A stretch of 64,000 bases of DNA from Micromonospora haikouensis (lineage in GTDB: Bacteria > Actinomycetota > Actinomycetes > Mycobacteriales > Micromonosporaceae): contig NZ_FMCW01000002.1 in assembly GCF_900091595.1 (NCBI RefSeq), forward strand, positions 315,547 through 379,546, in the 5' to 3' direction. This document shows, one piece after another, positions 43,743-52,808 of this stretch. Within the stretch, counting starts at the first letter, position 1, and every line of letters starts with the position of its first letter. A model generated the notes under the pieces. That model saw only the letters and a program-made list of their open reading frames with translations. It ran no database searches and had not been told where the DNA came from. Made by a program: the position numbers and the translations under genes.

Positions 43743-45176
43743 ATGGCGGGCGTGCCTCACCACCTCGCGCGCTGGACCGGGTTGGCCGGTTCCCTGCTGC
43801 TCGCCGTGTCCGCGTTCCTCGGCGGCGTGTTCCCGGACGGGGACCTGCGTCCCACCCCGGTCAGCATCTGGCAGGGCCCGCACGGGCCGCTGATCATCGC
43901 GTCCTGGCTGGTCGGCACCGCGCTCATGGCGTGGGCCTGGTGGTCGCTGCGCGACGGGGTGCCGTCCGCGCGGTGGGCCCTGGTGACGGTGGGGCTCTGG
44001 CTGCTGCCGCTGCTGTTCGTGCCACCGATGGGCAGCCGGGACGCCTACGCGTACGCCTGCCAGGGCGCGAGCTTCGCCAACGGCATCAGCCCGTACGAGT
44101 ACGGCGTGTCGGCGCTGCCCTGCCCGTGGCTGGACACCATCTCGTACATCTGGCGGGACACCCCGGCCCCGTACGGACCGCTGTTCGTGCTGATCGCCGG
44201 TGCCGTGGTCAAGGCGACCGGGTCGCTGACCGGCGCGGTCGTCGCGTTCCGGCTGCTGGCGGTGGCCGGGGTGGCGCTGACCGCCGCCTGCCTGCCGGTG
44301 CTGGCCCGCCGCTGCGGGGTTCCCGTCGGGCGGGCGCTGTGGCTGGCGTTGGCCAGCCCGCTCATCGGCGTGCACCTGGTGGCCGGGGCGCACAACGACG
44401 CGCTGATGGTGGGCCTGCTGGTCGCCGGCCTGGCCGTGGTGGCGGCCCGGCCGGGCCGCCCCGTGCCGCTGCTGGCCGGGGGAGTGCTGCTCGGGCTGGC
44501 CGTGTCCATCAAGATCACCGGGCTGGTGGTGATCCCGTTCGCGGCGCTGGCGGCGATCGGCGGGCCGTACCGCTTCCGTGCGCTGCTGCGGGACGGTGGC
44601 CCGGTGGTCGCCGGGGCCGTCGCCACCGTCATGGGGGTGACCTTCGCCGGTGGGCTGGACTTCGGGTGGATCGGCGGGCTGGAGAGCGGGGGCGAGGTGA
44701 TCGCCTGGACCTCGCCGCCGACCGCCGTGGGACAGACCGCCGGGTACGTCGCGCTGCTCTTCGGGCTGCACGTCGACGCCCTGCCGGTGGCCCGGGCCAT
44801 CGGGGTGCTCGCGCTCGCCGCGCTGCTGCTGTGGCTGTGGTGGCGGGCCCGCACCCGCGACCCGTTCTTCCACGCCGGCCTGGCGCTGGCGGCCACCGTC
44901 GCGCTCTCCCCGATCGTGCACCCCTGGTACTGGATCTGGCCGCTCACGGTGCTCGCCGCCACCGCCCGCGACGGCCTCTGGTTCGCCGCGGTCGCGCTGG
45001 TCGGATCATTCCTGGTGCTGCCGGACGGCACCGGGCTGGCCCGGTACACCAAGCTGCCAGGGGCTCCGCTGATGACGCTTCTGCTGATCTGGGCGGCCGT
45101 GCGGTTGGTACGGTCGGCCAGGGTGGACCGCGCGGCGGACCGCGCGCCGGACCCCGCCATCCGGGGAGCCGACTGA
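43743..45176 (+). CDS. MptB-like alpha-1,6-mannosyltransferase, first of tandem pair
   Basis: A 477-residue polytopic protein with about 13 helices, similar to polyprenol-phosphomannose-dependent mannosyltransferases that extend lipomannan cores. Key stretches: GSRDAYAYACQGASFANG, YIWRDTPAPYGPLFVLIAG, HLVAGAHNDALMVGLLVAGL and ALSPIVHPWYWIWPLTVLA. These are shared almost word for word with the next gene, showing a tandem duplication. 14 bases separate the two. Its substrate and linkage are inferred from family membership. Confidence 0.83.
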   Translation: MAGVPHHLARWTGLAGSLLLAVSAFLGGVFPDGDLRPTPVSIWQGPHGPLIIASWLVGTALMAWAWWSLRDGVPSARWALVTVGLWLLPLLFVPPMGSRDAYAYACQGASFANGISPYEYGVSALPCPWLDTISYIWRDTPAPYGPLFVLIAGAVVKATGSLTGAVVAFRLLAVAGVALTAACLPVLARRCGVPVGRALWLALASPLIGVHLVAGAHNDALMVGLLVAGLAVVAARPGRPVPLLAGGVLLGLAVSIKITGLVVIPFAALAAIGGPYRFRALLRDGGPVVAGAVATVMGVTFAGGLDFGWIGGLESGGEVIAWTSPPTAVGQTAGYVALLFGLHVDALPVARAIGVLALAALLLWLWWRARTRDPFFHAGLALAATVALSPIVHPWYWIWPLTVLAATARDGLWFAAVALVGSFLVLPDGTGLARYTKLPGAPLMTLLLIWAAVRLVRSARVDRAADRAPDPAIRGAD

Positions 45177-45190
45177 GCGAGGGGTGTGCC

Positions 45191-46810
45191 GTGGCCGTCG
45201 TCGCCCGCTGGGCGGGACTGCTCGGTGCCGCTCTGCTCGCCGTCGCCGGCTGGCTGGGCGGGGCGCTGCCCGACCTGACCGGCGGCACTCCCGCCCAGGT
45301 GTGGCGGGGCCCGCACGGCCCGGCGGTGCTGGGCTGCTGGCTGGTCGGCACCGCGCTGATGGTCGGGGCGTGGTGGGCGCTGCGCGACGGCGCCCCGTCG
45401 GGCCGGTGGGCGTACACGACCGCCGGGCTCTGGCTGCTGCCGCTGCTGGCGACGCCGCCGCTGGGCAGCCGCGACGTCTACTCGTACGCCTGCCAGGGCT
45501 GGTCGTATGCGCACGGGCGCGACCCGTACCGGTTGGGGGTGGCGGCGGCCGGCTGCCCGTGGCTGGACTCGGTCGCCCCGATCTGGCGGGACACCCCCGC
45601 GCCGTACGGGCCCGTGTTCGTGCTGCTCGCCGCGCTCGCGGTGACCGTCGGCGGCAGCCTGGTCGGTGCCATCGCCGTCCTGCGGTTGTACGCCGTCGCG
45701 GGCGTGCTGCTGGCCGCGTACTGCCTGCCGGGGCTGGCCCGCGCGGCGGGCGTGCCGGTCCGGCGTGCCGCCTGGCTGGCGCTGGCCGTGCCCCTGGTCG
45801 GGGTGCACCTGGTGGCCGGGGCGCACAACGACGCGGTGGCCCTCGGCCTGCTGCTGGCCGGCCTGCTCATGCTGGTCAGCGGGCCGGCCGGGCTGGTCCC
45901 GCCGGCCGGGCCGCCGCCGGTCGGGCAGGCTCCGACTGCCGGGGTGCTCCTGCTGGCCGGAATGCTGCTCGGGCTGGCCGTGGCCGTCAAGGCGACCGCC
46001 GTGGTGGTGCTGCCGTTCGCGGCGCTGGCCGCCCTACGGGCCCGGTGCACCTGGCGGGCGCTGCTGCGCGCCGGGGCCCTGCTGGCCGGCGGCGTCCTCG
46101 CCGCGCTACTGGCGACCTCCGTGGCGTCCGGGCTGGGCCTGGGCTGGGTCGAGGGGCTGGCCCGCAGCGGCGACTCCGCGCAGTGGACGTCACCGCCGAC
46201 GGCAGTCGGCTTCGTCGTCGACTACGTGGGGGAGTGGGCCGGGCGGCGGCCCGACGCCGTGCCGGTGACCCGGGCCGCCGGCCTGCTGCTGCTCGCGGCG
46301 ACACTGGTGGCCCTGTGGTGCTGGGCGTGGCGGTCGCTGCGCCGGCTCGACGCCGGGACGGATGCCCCGGCGGCGGCCCGGCCCCGGGTGGCCCTGCTCG
46401 GCGCGGGGCTGGCGCTGGCCGCCACCGTCGCCCTCTCGCCCGTCTTCCACCCCTGGTACGCCATCTGGCCGCTGACGCTGCTCGCCGTCTCGGTCACCCG
46501 GGTCGCCCGGACCACGTGGTTCGCGCTGCCCAGCGCGGTGGCCGCCGTCCTCACCCTGCCCGACGGCACCAACCTGGCCCGCTCCACGAAGGCCCCGGGC
46601 GCGATCGCGATGACGGCGTTGCTGGTGGCGTTGGCGGCAGCGGCGACGCTGGCGGCGGTCCGTGCCACCGGCGGTCGGCGCGGCGGACGTGGTGGCGGAC
46701 ATGGCCGTGGCGGCGGAGGTGGCGGACATGGAGGTGGCGGAGACAGCGGCGTGGGCAGCGAGGGCGAGATTGGCGGGGACGGGGATGGCAAGGCTCCGTG
46801 TGGCCCCTAG
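45191..46810 (+). CDS. MptB-like alpha-1,6-mannosyltransferase, second of tandem pair
   Basis: A 539-residue paralogue of the preceding gene, with the matching motifs GSRDVYSYACQGWSYAHG, PIWRDTPAPYGPVFVLL, HLVAGAHNDAVALGLLLAGL and ALSPVFHPWYAIWPLTLLA. The GTG at 45191 follows GAGGGGTG. The last 50 residues are an odd Gly/His-rich tail (RGGRGGGHGRGGGGGGHGG, then an acidic patch). Its TAG stop (46808-46810) lies inside the left inverted repeat of a MITE-like element, so insertion may have redefined the end of the protein. Confidence 0.82.
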   Translation: MAVVARWAGLLGAALLAVAGWLGGALPDLTGGTPAQVWRGPHGPAVLGCWLVGTALMVGAWWALRDGAPSGRWAYTTAGLWLLPLLATPPLGSRDVYSYACQGWSYAHGRDPYRLGVAAAGCPWLDSVAPIWRDTPAPYGPVFVLLAALAVTVGGSLVGAIAVLRLYAVAGVLLAAYCLPGLARAAGVPVRRAAWLALAVPLVGVHLVAGAHNDAVALGLLLAGLLMLVSGPAGLVPPAGPPPVGQAPTAGVLLLAGMLLGLAVAVKATAVVVLPFAALAALRARCTWRALLRAGALLAGGVLAALLATSVASGLGLGWVEGLARSGDSAQWTSPPTAVGFVVDYVGEWAGRRPDAVPVTRAAGLLLLAATLVALWCWAWRSLRRLDAGTDAPAAARPRVALLGAGLALAATVALSPVFHPWYAIWPLTLLAVSVTRVARTTWFALPSAVAAVLTLPDGTNLARSTKAPGAIAMTALLVALAAAATLAAVRATGGRRGGRGGGHGRGGGGGGHGGGGDSGVGSEGEIGGDGDGKAPCGP

Positions 46811-47025
46811 GGAGCTGAGTCATCGGCGACATCACGGTGTCGGTGCCCACCTCGTGGCTGGCCCCGATCAGCGCCGCGAGGGCCACCCCGGCGCGCGGTC
46901 GGGTGGGCTCGGCAGCAAGGACGTCCGGTGGGCTCGGACATCACGGCGTCGGGGGTGGGCTCGGACATCACGGCGTCGGGTGGGCCCGGGGCCGGTTGAT
47001 GTCGTAAACGACTCAGCTCCCTAGG
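46806..47025. mobile_element. 220-bp MITE-like element with terminal inverted repeats
   Basis: Ends are CCTAGGGAGCTGAGTC (46806-46821) and its exact complement (47010-47025). After a 5-base mismatch block, CGACATCA (46827-46834) pairs with TGATGTCG (46996-47003), giving about 29 bp of inverted repeat. Inside are two exact 27-bp tandem repeats (46927-46953, 46954-46980) of GGTGGGCTCGGACATCACGG+CGTCGGG that echo the inner end of the left arm. No coding capacity. It separates the mannosyltransferase from the glnA1 terminator. Confidence 0.72.
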
Positions 47026-47110
47026 CGGCCTCAGCCCCTGTGCCACCCGGAGCTCCCCGGCGATCGGTTGCCGTGCCCCCGCCCGCCCGTCCCACAGGCA
47101 GACGCGAAGC

Positions 47111-47149
47111 GGCCGGGCCGGCTCCGCGTGCGGCGGAACCGGCCCGGCC
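47111..47149 (-). terminator. Terminator of glnA1
   Basis: 17-bp stem with one mismatch: 47111-47127 (GGCCGGGCCGGCTCCGC) against 47133-47149, loop 5 bases. It lies 47 bases past the glnA1 stop on the minus strand. Confidence 0.8.
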
Positions 47150-47195
47150 GGTGCTGAAGGAGGTGCCGGCCCGAGGGCTCAGCAGTCCGCAGTGC

Positions 47196-48620
47196 TCAGC
47201 AGTCGAAGTACATCGCGAACTCGTGCGGGGTCGGGCGCAGGCGCACCGGGTCGACCTCGTTGGCCCGCTTCCACTCCACCCAGGTGGAGATCAGGTCCGG
47301 CGTGAAGACGCCGCCGTCGAGCAGGTAGTCGTGGTCGGCCTCGAGGGCGTCGAGCACCTCGGGCAGCGAGCCCGGAACCTGCTTGACCGAGCCCCACTCC
47401 TCCGGCGGCAGGTCGTACAGGTCCTTGTCGATCGGCGCCGGCGGCTCGATCTTGCTCTTGATGCCGTCGAGGCCGGCCATCATCATCGCCGAGAAGGCGA
47501 GGTACGGGTTGCTCGACGGGTCCGGCACGCGGAACTCGACGCGCTTGGCCTTCGCGTTGCTGCCGGTCACCGGGATACGGGTGCAGGCGGAGCGGTTGCG
47601 CTGCGAGTAGACCAGGTTCACCGGGGCCTCGTAGCCGGGCACCAGGCGACGGTACGAGTTGACCGTCGGGTTGGTGAACGCCAGCAGCGACGGCGCGTGG
47701 TGCAGCAGGCCGCCGATGTACCAGCGGGCGGTGTCCGACAGGCCGGCGTAGCCGGTCTCGTCGTAGAACAGCGGCTCGCCGTTCAGCCACAGGCTCTGGT
47801 GGGTGTGCATGCCCGAGCCGTTGTCGCCGAAGAGCGGCTTCGGCATGAACGTCGCGGTCTTGCCGTTGACCCAGGCCTCGTTCTTGATCAGGTACTTGAA
47901 GAGCTGGAGCTGGTCGGCCGAGTGCAGCAGGGTGGAGAACTTGTAGTTGATCTCCGACTGGCCGGCGGTGCCGACCTCGTGGTGCGAGCGCTCCACGGTG
48001 AAGCCGGCGTCGACCAGGCGGCGGACCATGCCGTCGCGCAGGTCGGCGTAGTGGTCGACCGGCGGCACCGGGAAGTACCCGCCCTTGTACGCGGTCTTGT
48101 AGCCGCGGTTGCCGCCCGGCTCCTCGCGACCCGTGTTCCAGGCGCCCTCGATCGAGTCGATGTAGTAGAACGACTGGTGGGCCGAGGTCTCGTGGCGGAT
48201 CGAGTCGAAGATGTAGAACTCCGCCTCGGCGCCGAAGTACGCGGTGTCGGCGATGCCGCTCGCGGCGAGGTACGCCTCGGCCTTCTTCGCCACGTTCCGC
48301 GGGTCCCGGGAGTAGGCCTCACGGGTGAACGGGTCGTGGATGAAGAAGTTGAGCGCGAGGGTCTTCTGCGCGCGGAAGGGGTCGATGAAGGCGCTCGCGA
48401 CGTCCGGGAGCAGGAGCATGTCCGACTCGTGGATCGCCTGGAAGCCGCGGATCGACGATCCGTCGAAGGCGAGACCGTCGTTGAAGACGCTGTCGTCGAA
48501 GGACTCCACCGGCAGGTTGAAGTGCTGCATCACGCCGGGCAGGTCACAGAAACGTACGTCGACGAACTTCACGTCCTCGTTCTTGAGGTATCGCAGCAGT
48601 TCCTCGGGATTGGCGAACAC
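47196..48620 (-). CDS. glnA1: Glutamine synthetase type I
   Basis: The main ammonia-assimilating enzyme, 474 residues as expected for actinobacterial GlnA1. Landmarks: [66 protein letters not shown], and the adenylylation loop DLYDLPPEE with the target Tyr at about 402, the substrate of GlnE encoded at 38873-42049. The GTG at 48620 follows an AGGAGGAC site. A four-part GlnR box lies 57-94 bases upstream, and a strong terminator follows. Dodecameric, cytoplasmic (known). Confidence 0.97.
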   Translation of the reverse strand: MFANPEELLRYLKNEDVKFVDVRFCDLPGVMQHFNLPVESFDDSVFNDGLAFDGSSIRGFQAIHESDMLLLPDVASAFIDPFRAQKTLALNFFIHDPFTREAYSRDPRNVAKKAEAYLAASGIADTAYFGAEAEFYIFDSIRHETSAHQSFYYIDSIEGAWNTGREEPGGNRGYKTAYKGGYFPVPPVDHYADLRDGMVRRLVDAGFTVERSHHEVGTAGQSEINYKFSTLLHSADQLQLFKYLIKNEAWVNGKTATFMPKPLFGDNGSGMHTHQSLWLNGEPLFYDETGYAGLSDTARWYIGGLLHHAPSLLAFTNPTVNSYRRLVPGYEAPVNLVYSQRNRSACTRIPVTGSNAKAKRVEFRVPDPSSNPYLAFSAMMMAGLDGIKSKIEPPAPIDKDLYDLPPEEWGSVKQVPGSLPEVLDALEADHDYLLDGGVFTPDLISTWVEWKRANEVDPVRLRPTPHEFAMYFDC

Positions 48621-48676
48621 ACGTCCTCCTGGCACGTCCACGGGTGGCTGGCTGTTGGCGACGCTATGGCCGTGCG

Positions 48677-48714
48677 GTTGCCCGGTCGTATCTGCTGTGT
48701 TTCTGTCGTGTTAC
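48677..48714 (-). promoter_or_regulatory. GlnR binding box upstream of glnA1
   Basis: On the minus strand four 5-bp sites spaced by exactly six bases: GTAAC (48714-48710), GAAAC (48703-48699), GATAC (48692-48688), GCAAC (48681-48677). This fits the actinobacterial GlnR consensus a1-b1-a2-b2 (gTnAC-n6-GAAAC twice; known). GlnR should activate glnA1 under nitrogen limitation. Confidence 0.85.
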
Positions 48715-48872
48715 GTCGCTCGCGCTGCGTCATAAGCGCCGGTCAGTCGCCGTCGGATGTCCGTTCGGACGATACCCGGCGCGGCGAAGTGTCGCAGATT
48801 AACGCCTTTTGTCCGGTTCGCCGCCGGGTGTGCTTCCGGCCACGTTCGGGCCCCTGACTACCCTTGGCGGTC

Positions 48873-49271
48873 GTGACCATGCCGCAGCCCCCCGCGCCGC
48901 CCGCCGCCGACCCCTCGTTCGCGCCGCCCACCCTGGGCCGCCGGTTCGGCGCCCTGGTGATCGACTGGGTGCTCTGCCTGCTGGTGTCCAACTTCTTCGC
49001 CGACCCGGTCCGCGACGGCTGGGCCCCCGTCGCGGTGCTGATCGTCGAGTACGGCTTCTTCCTGGGCCTGTTCGCGCAGACCCCCGGCATGTACGTCACC
49101 CGGATCCGCTGCCTGTCCTGGGCCGACGGCGGCCGGATCGGCCTGGCCCGGGCGCTGCTGCGCGGCCTCCTGCTCGCCCTGGTCGTCCCAGCCCTGATCA
49201 TGGACGAGCACCGCCGCGGCCTGCACGACCGCCTCACCGGCTCGGTGATCGCCGCCGCGCCGCGCGGGTAG
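48873..49271 (+). CDS. RDD family membrane protein
   Basis: A 132-residue protein with three hydrophobic segments (LVIDWVLCLLVSNFF, VLIVEYGFFLGLF, LLLALVVPALIMD). The RDD-family features are the Arg-Arg-Phe at LGRRFGALVIDW, TPGMYVTRIRCL, and DRLTGSVIA at the end. Function unknown, possibly transport. The GTG at 48873 follows TACCCT (48859-48864) by 8 bases, a leaderless pattern; ATG 48879 is the alternative. Its neighbours glnA1 and DUF4191 are conserved in mycobacteria (Rv2219A region). Confidence 0.85.
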   Translation: MTMPQPPAPPAADPSFAPPTLGRRFGALVIDWVLCLLVSNFFADPVRDGWAPVAVLIVEYGFFLGLFAQTPGMYVTRIRCLSWADGGRIGLARALLRGLLLALVVPALIMDEHRRGLHDRLTGSVIAAAPRG

Positions 49272-49275
49272 GGCG

Positions 49276-49965
49276 TCAGCGGCCCCGGGTCTGCCGGAAC
49301 GCGCCACGCGGCGGGCGCATGTTCTTCGGGATCGCGCCCTTGGGCATCTGCGGGCGGGCGGTGAGCGCCTTGAGCCGCTTGTCGAGGGCGTTGACGTCCT
49401 TGCCGCTGAGGGCGCGCGGCAGCCGCATCAGCGTCATCCGCAGCTTGCGGATCGGCAGCTCACCCTCGCCCTGGCCGATCACGTAGTCGTGCAGCGGCGC
49501 GGAGCCGATCACCTTGGCCAGCCGCCGCTTCTCCTGCCCCAGCAGACCGCGGACCCGCTGCGGGTGCCCCTCGGCCAGCAGGATCACGCCGGCACGGCCG
49601 ATCACGAGATGCACCATGTCCATCTGCGTGGTCGCGCTGACCGCCGGGGACACCCGCCAGTCACCGCGCATGCTCTCCATGATCTGCGCCGCCGCGCCGG
49701 GCTGCCCCTCGGCGGCGTTCATCATCGCCGCGTTCGACCGCAGGTTGAGCACGATCAACAGGGCGAGCAGGGCGAGCAGGATGCCCAGCGGCAGCCAGAG
49801 CCAACCCCAGAGGAGCACCGCGACCACGGTCAGCGCGAGCGGGATCAGCACCGCGCCGGCGGCAAGCGGAGCGAACCACCTGTCCTGCTTGGCGGTGAAC
49901 GTGAACACCATCCCGATCTGCTTCAGCCGCTGGCCGAACGAGACCTTCTCCTGGGGCTTCGCCAT
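49276..49965 (-). CDS. DUF4191 membrane protein
   Basis: A 229-residue protein: a short basic N-terminus (EKVSFGQRLKQIGMVFTFTA), two hydrophobic segments (LAAGAVLIPLALTVVAVLLW and LPLGILLALLALLIVLNL), then a soluble domain with ESMRGDWRVSPAVSATTQMD, VIGRAGVILLAEG and a basic tail ending PPRGAFRQTRGR. This matches the actinobacterial DUF4191 family encoded by lipA (Rv2219 in M. tuberculosis, from memory). Function unknown. Convergent with the RDD gene, 4 bases between stops. Confidence 0.9.
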   Translation of the reverse strand: MAKPQEKVSFGQRLKQIGMVFTFTAKQDRWFAPLAAGAVLIPLALTVVAVLLWGWLWLPLGILLALLALLIVLNLRSNAAMMNAAEGQPGAAAQIMESMRGDWRVSPAVSATTQMDMVHLVIGRAGVILLAEGHPQRVRGLLGQEKRRLAKVIGSAPLHDYVIGQGEGELPIRKLRMTLMRLPRALSGKDVNALDKRLKALTARPQMPKGAIPKNMRPPRGAFRQTRGR

Positions 49966-50016
49966 GCCGCAGAGTCTAGGTGGTCGCCGCCGGCCCCGTT
50001 GATCCGCGGCCGGCAG

Positions 50017-51510
50017 TCACGGGCGGCGGGGCAGCACCGGGGCGGCCCGGCCCGTGCCGTGCCGCCCGCCGGCCGAGGCCGAGGACGACGACGCGTCCGC
50101 CTGCTCGTGGTATTCCTCCTCCACGTTCACCTCCCACACGTCGTGGTCGGCGTCGTCGAGGATGTTCTCCACGGTCAGCATCGCCGTGAGCATCGAGTGG
50201 TCCTGGTTGTTGTAGCGGTGCATGCCGTTGCGGCCCACCGGGTGCACGTTCGGCAGCGCCTCGGCGAGCCAGTGGCGCATGGTCTCCACGGCCTGCTCGT
50301 AGCCGGAGTCGTAGACCGGGTACGCCTTCGGCATCCGCACCACGTACCCGGCCGAGACCGCCCCTGGGCGCACGAGCCCGAGCGCCTCCAGCTCGGCCGT
50401 GCCCAGGGTCACCAGGTCGTCGTCGGCCGACTCCCACAGGTCGTCGCCCTCGTCGACGAAGTACTCCAGCCCGAGGCAGGTGAACCCGTCCCGCACCAGG
50501 AACGGCGACCAGGAGCCGAAGTTCTGGATCCGGCCCACCCGTACCCCCGGGGTGTGCACGTAGATCCAGTTGTCCGGGAAGCCGGCGTCGGCCGGCACGA
50601 CCAGCGCCACGGTGAGGAAGTCGCGGTGCCGCAGCGCGTCGGCGGCGGCCAGCACCGGCGGCGGCGCGGGCGGGTCCACGGCCCGCACCAGCTCCGGCAG
50701 CGGCACGCTGGAGATCACGTGGTCGGCCTCGATGCGGCGCTCGCCGTCCGGGCCCGCCACGGTCACCGCGACCGCCCGGCCGTCGGCCCGGTGCACCCGC
50801 GTCACCGAGGTGCCCATCGTCACCGTGCCGCCGGCCTTCGCGACCAGCTCGGCGCAGCGTTCCCACATCATCCCCGGGCCGAGCTTCGGGTACTGGAACT
50901 CCTCGATCAGGCTGGTGATGTCGGCGCCGCGGGCCCGGCGGGGCAGCAGCGCGTTGCGCACCGCGCCGGCCAGCGACAGGTTGCGGATCCGCTGGGCCGC
51001 CCAGTCCGCCTGCAGCTCGGTGGCCGGGAAACCCCAGACCTTCTCGGTGTACGTCTTGAAGAACATCCGGTACAGGCGGGTGCCGAAGCGGGCCGACACC
51101 CAGCCCTCGAAGTGGCTCTGGTCCGCCGGTGGTCGCAGCCGCGCCCACACGTACGACCCGACGCAGCGCACCGCCTCGACGATGCCCAGGTTGCCCAGCG
51201 CGTTGCCGGCCCGCAGCGGGTAGTCGAACAGCTTGCCCCGGTAGTGGATCCGGCTCATCCGGGGACGCAGCAGGAAGTCGCCGTCGGGCAGCACCTCGTG
51301 CCAGAACTCCTCGACCCGGCCGACCTTGGTGAAGAACCGGTGCCCGCCGATGTCGAACCGCCACCCGTCCCGCTCGACGGTGCGGCTGATCCCGCCCACG
51401 ACGTCGTCGGCCTCCACCACCTCCACGGGGGCGTTGCGTCGAGTCAGCTCGTACGCGGCGGTGAGGCCGGCGGGACCGGCGCCGATGATGAGGGTGTGCG
51501 GCAGGGGCAT
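50017..51510 (-). CDS. FAD-dependent amine-oxidase/UDP-galactopyranose-mutase-like oxidoreductase
   Basis: A 497-residue flavoprotein. The N-terminal FAD-binding Rossmann motif is TLIIGAGPAGLTAAYEL, then EVVEADDVVGGISRTV and FDIGGHRFFTKVGRVEE; the C-terminal FAD contact is HPVGRNGMHRYNNQDHSML. This layout fits the UDP-galactopyranose mutase / protoporphyrinogen-oxidase-like group often linked to cell-wall sugar synthesis. The tail is Ser/Ala/Gly-rich. ATG 51510 begins right at the FAD strand; ATG 51528 is a less likely alternative. It lies between DUF4191 and lipA, an insertion relative to mycobacteria (inference). Confidence 0.85.
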   Translation of the reverse strand: MPLPHTLIIGAGPAGLTAAYELTRRNAPVEVVEADDVVGGISRTVERDGWRFDIGGHRFFTKVGRVEEFWHEVLPDGDFLLRPRMSRIHYRGKLFDYPLRAGNALGNLGIVEAVRCVGSYVWARLRPPADQSHFEGWVSARFGTRLYRMFFKTYTEKVWGFPATELQADWAAQRIRNLSLAGAVRNALLPRRARGADITSLIEEFQYPKLGPGMMWERCAELVAKAGGTVTMGTSVTRVHRADGRAVAVTVAGPDGERRIEADHVISSVPLPELVRAVDPPAPPPVLAAADALRHRDFLTVALVVPADAGFPDNWIYVHTPGVRVGRIQNFGSWSPFLVRDGFTCLGLEYFVDEGDDLWESADDDLVTLGTAELEALGLVRPGAVSAGYVVRMPKAYPVYDSGYEQAVETMRHWLAEALPNVHPVGRNGMHRYNNQDHSMLTAMLTVENILDDADHDVWEVNVEEEYHEQADASSSSASAGGRHGTGRAAPVLPRRP

Positions 51511-51606
51511 GACTAAATTCACCACCATCGACGTATCGATGGCAATAGTCGCCCCGTTTGTTGGGACATCATCCGAACAGGTGGATCTAGGCCCCAGGGG
51601 CGTTGC

Positions 51607-52617
51607 TCAGGCGCGCACGGCCTCGCGGGCGTCGAGGGCCTGCCGGTAGAGCCGACCCGCCCGGTACGACGAGCGCACGAGCGGCCCGCTCATCACCCCG
51701 GCGAAGCCGATCTCCTCGGCCTCCTCGCGCAGCTCCACGAACTCCTCCGGCTTCACCCACCGGGTCACCGGGTGGTGCCGGGGCGACGGGCGCAGGTACT
51801 GCGTGATGGTGATCAGCTCGCAGCCGGCGTCGTGCAGGTCCCGCAGCGCCTGGGACACCTCGGCCCGCTCCTCGCCCATGCCGAGGATCAGGTTGCTCTT
51901 GGTCACCAGGCCGTCGGCGCGGGCCTGCCGGATCACGTCCAGCGAGCGCTCGTAGCGGAACGCCGGCCGGATCCGCTTGAAGATCCTCGGCACGGTCTCG
52001 ACGTTGTGCGCCAGCACCTCCGGGCGGGAGCCGAACACCTCGGCGAGCTGCTCGGGGACGGCGTTGAAGTCGGGGATCAGCAGCTCGACCCCGCAGCCCG
52101 GCTGGAGGGCGTGGATCTGGCGGACCGTCTCCGCGTACAGCCAGGCCCCGCCGTCGGGCAGGTCGTCGCGGGCGACGCCGGTGATCGTGGCGTACCGCAG
52201 GCCCATCGACACCACCGACTCGGCGACGCGGCGCGGCTCGTCGGCGTCGAACTCGGCCGGCTTGCCCGTGTCGATCTGGCAGAAGTCACAGCGCCGGGTG
52301 CACTGGTCGCCGCCGATGAGGAAGGTGGCCTCCCGGTCCTCCCAGCACTCGTAGATGTTGGGGCACCCGGCCTCCTGGCAGACGGTGTGCAGCCCCTCGC
52401 GCGAGACGAGCCCGCGCAGCTGGGTGTACTCCGGCCCCATCTTGGCCTTCACCTTGATCCACGGCGGTTTGCGCTCGATCGGCGTCTCGGCGTTGCGCGC
52501 CTCGATGCGCAGCAGGCGCCGCCCCTCGGGGGCGACCGTCGCGGTACGCGAGGCGGGGCTGGTCGTCGGCTGCTCGGTCGTCGTCGGCGTCGTCGACGCG
52601 GCGTGCTCGATCGTCAC
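51607..52617 (-). CDS. lipA: Lipoyl synthase
   Basis: A 336-residue radical-SAM enzyme that inserts two sulfurs into octanoyl groups. The auxiliary cluster is [15 protein letters not shown], the SAM cluster [14 protein letters not shown] (CxxxCxxC), and the end carries the conserved Ser in [10 protein letters not shown]. Residues 1-60 are a Thr/Ala/Pro-rich extension before [19 protein letters not shown]. The GTG at 52617 is favoured since the upstream frame overlaps the start of the AspRS remnant region. It works with LipB (54210-54851) downstream of octanoyl transfer. Confidence 0.95.
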   Translation of the reverse strand: MTIEHAASTTPTTTEQPTTSPASRTATVAPEGRRLLRIEARNAETPIERKPPWIKVKAKMGPEYTQLRGLVSREGLHTVCQEAGCPNIYECWEDREATFLIGGDQCTRRCDFCQIDTGKPAEFDADEPRRVAESVVSMGLRYATITGVARDDLPDGGAWLYAETVRQIHALQPGCGVELLIPDFNAVPEQLAEVFGSRPEVLAHNVETVPRIFKRIRPAFRYERSLDVIRQARADGLVTKSNLILGMGEERAEVSQALRDLHDAGCELITITQYLRPSPRHHPVTRWVKPEEFVELREEAEEIGFAGVMSGPLVRSSYRAGRLYRQALDAREAVRA

Positions 52618-52808
52618 AAAACCGAGCCTACGCCCGACGGCAGCCGTCGATGAACGGGACGCGACGCCCGTCACCTCCCGTTCCCTGTGACGCCGCCCAC
52701 CGCCACCGCCGAACCGCGACGGTGGTCGCGAACCCGGCGGCCCCCGCCGGGGTCGAGCTGACCCACCCGACGGTACGACCGCTCGGCCCGCCCGCCGCCG
52801 CGCCCCCG

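Noticed and set aside
46927..46980. CRISPR-like or VNTR locus on its own
   Set aside because: Only two 27-bp units with no spacer; they belong inside the 220-bp inverted-repeat element.
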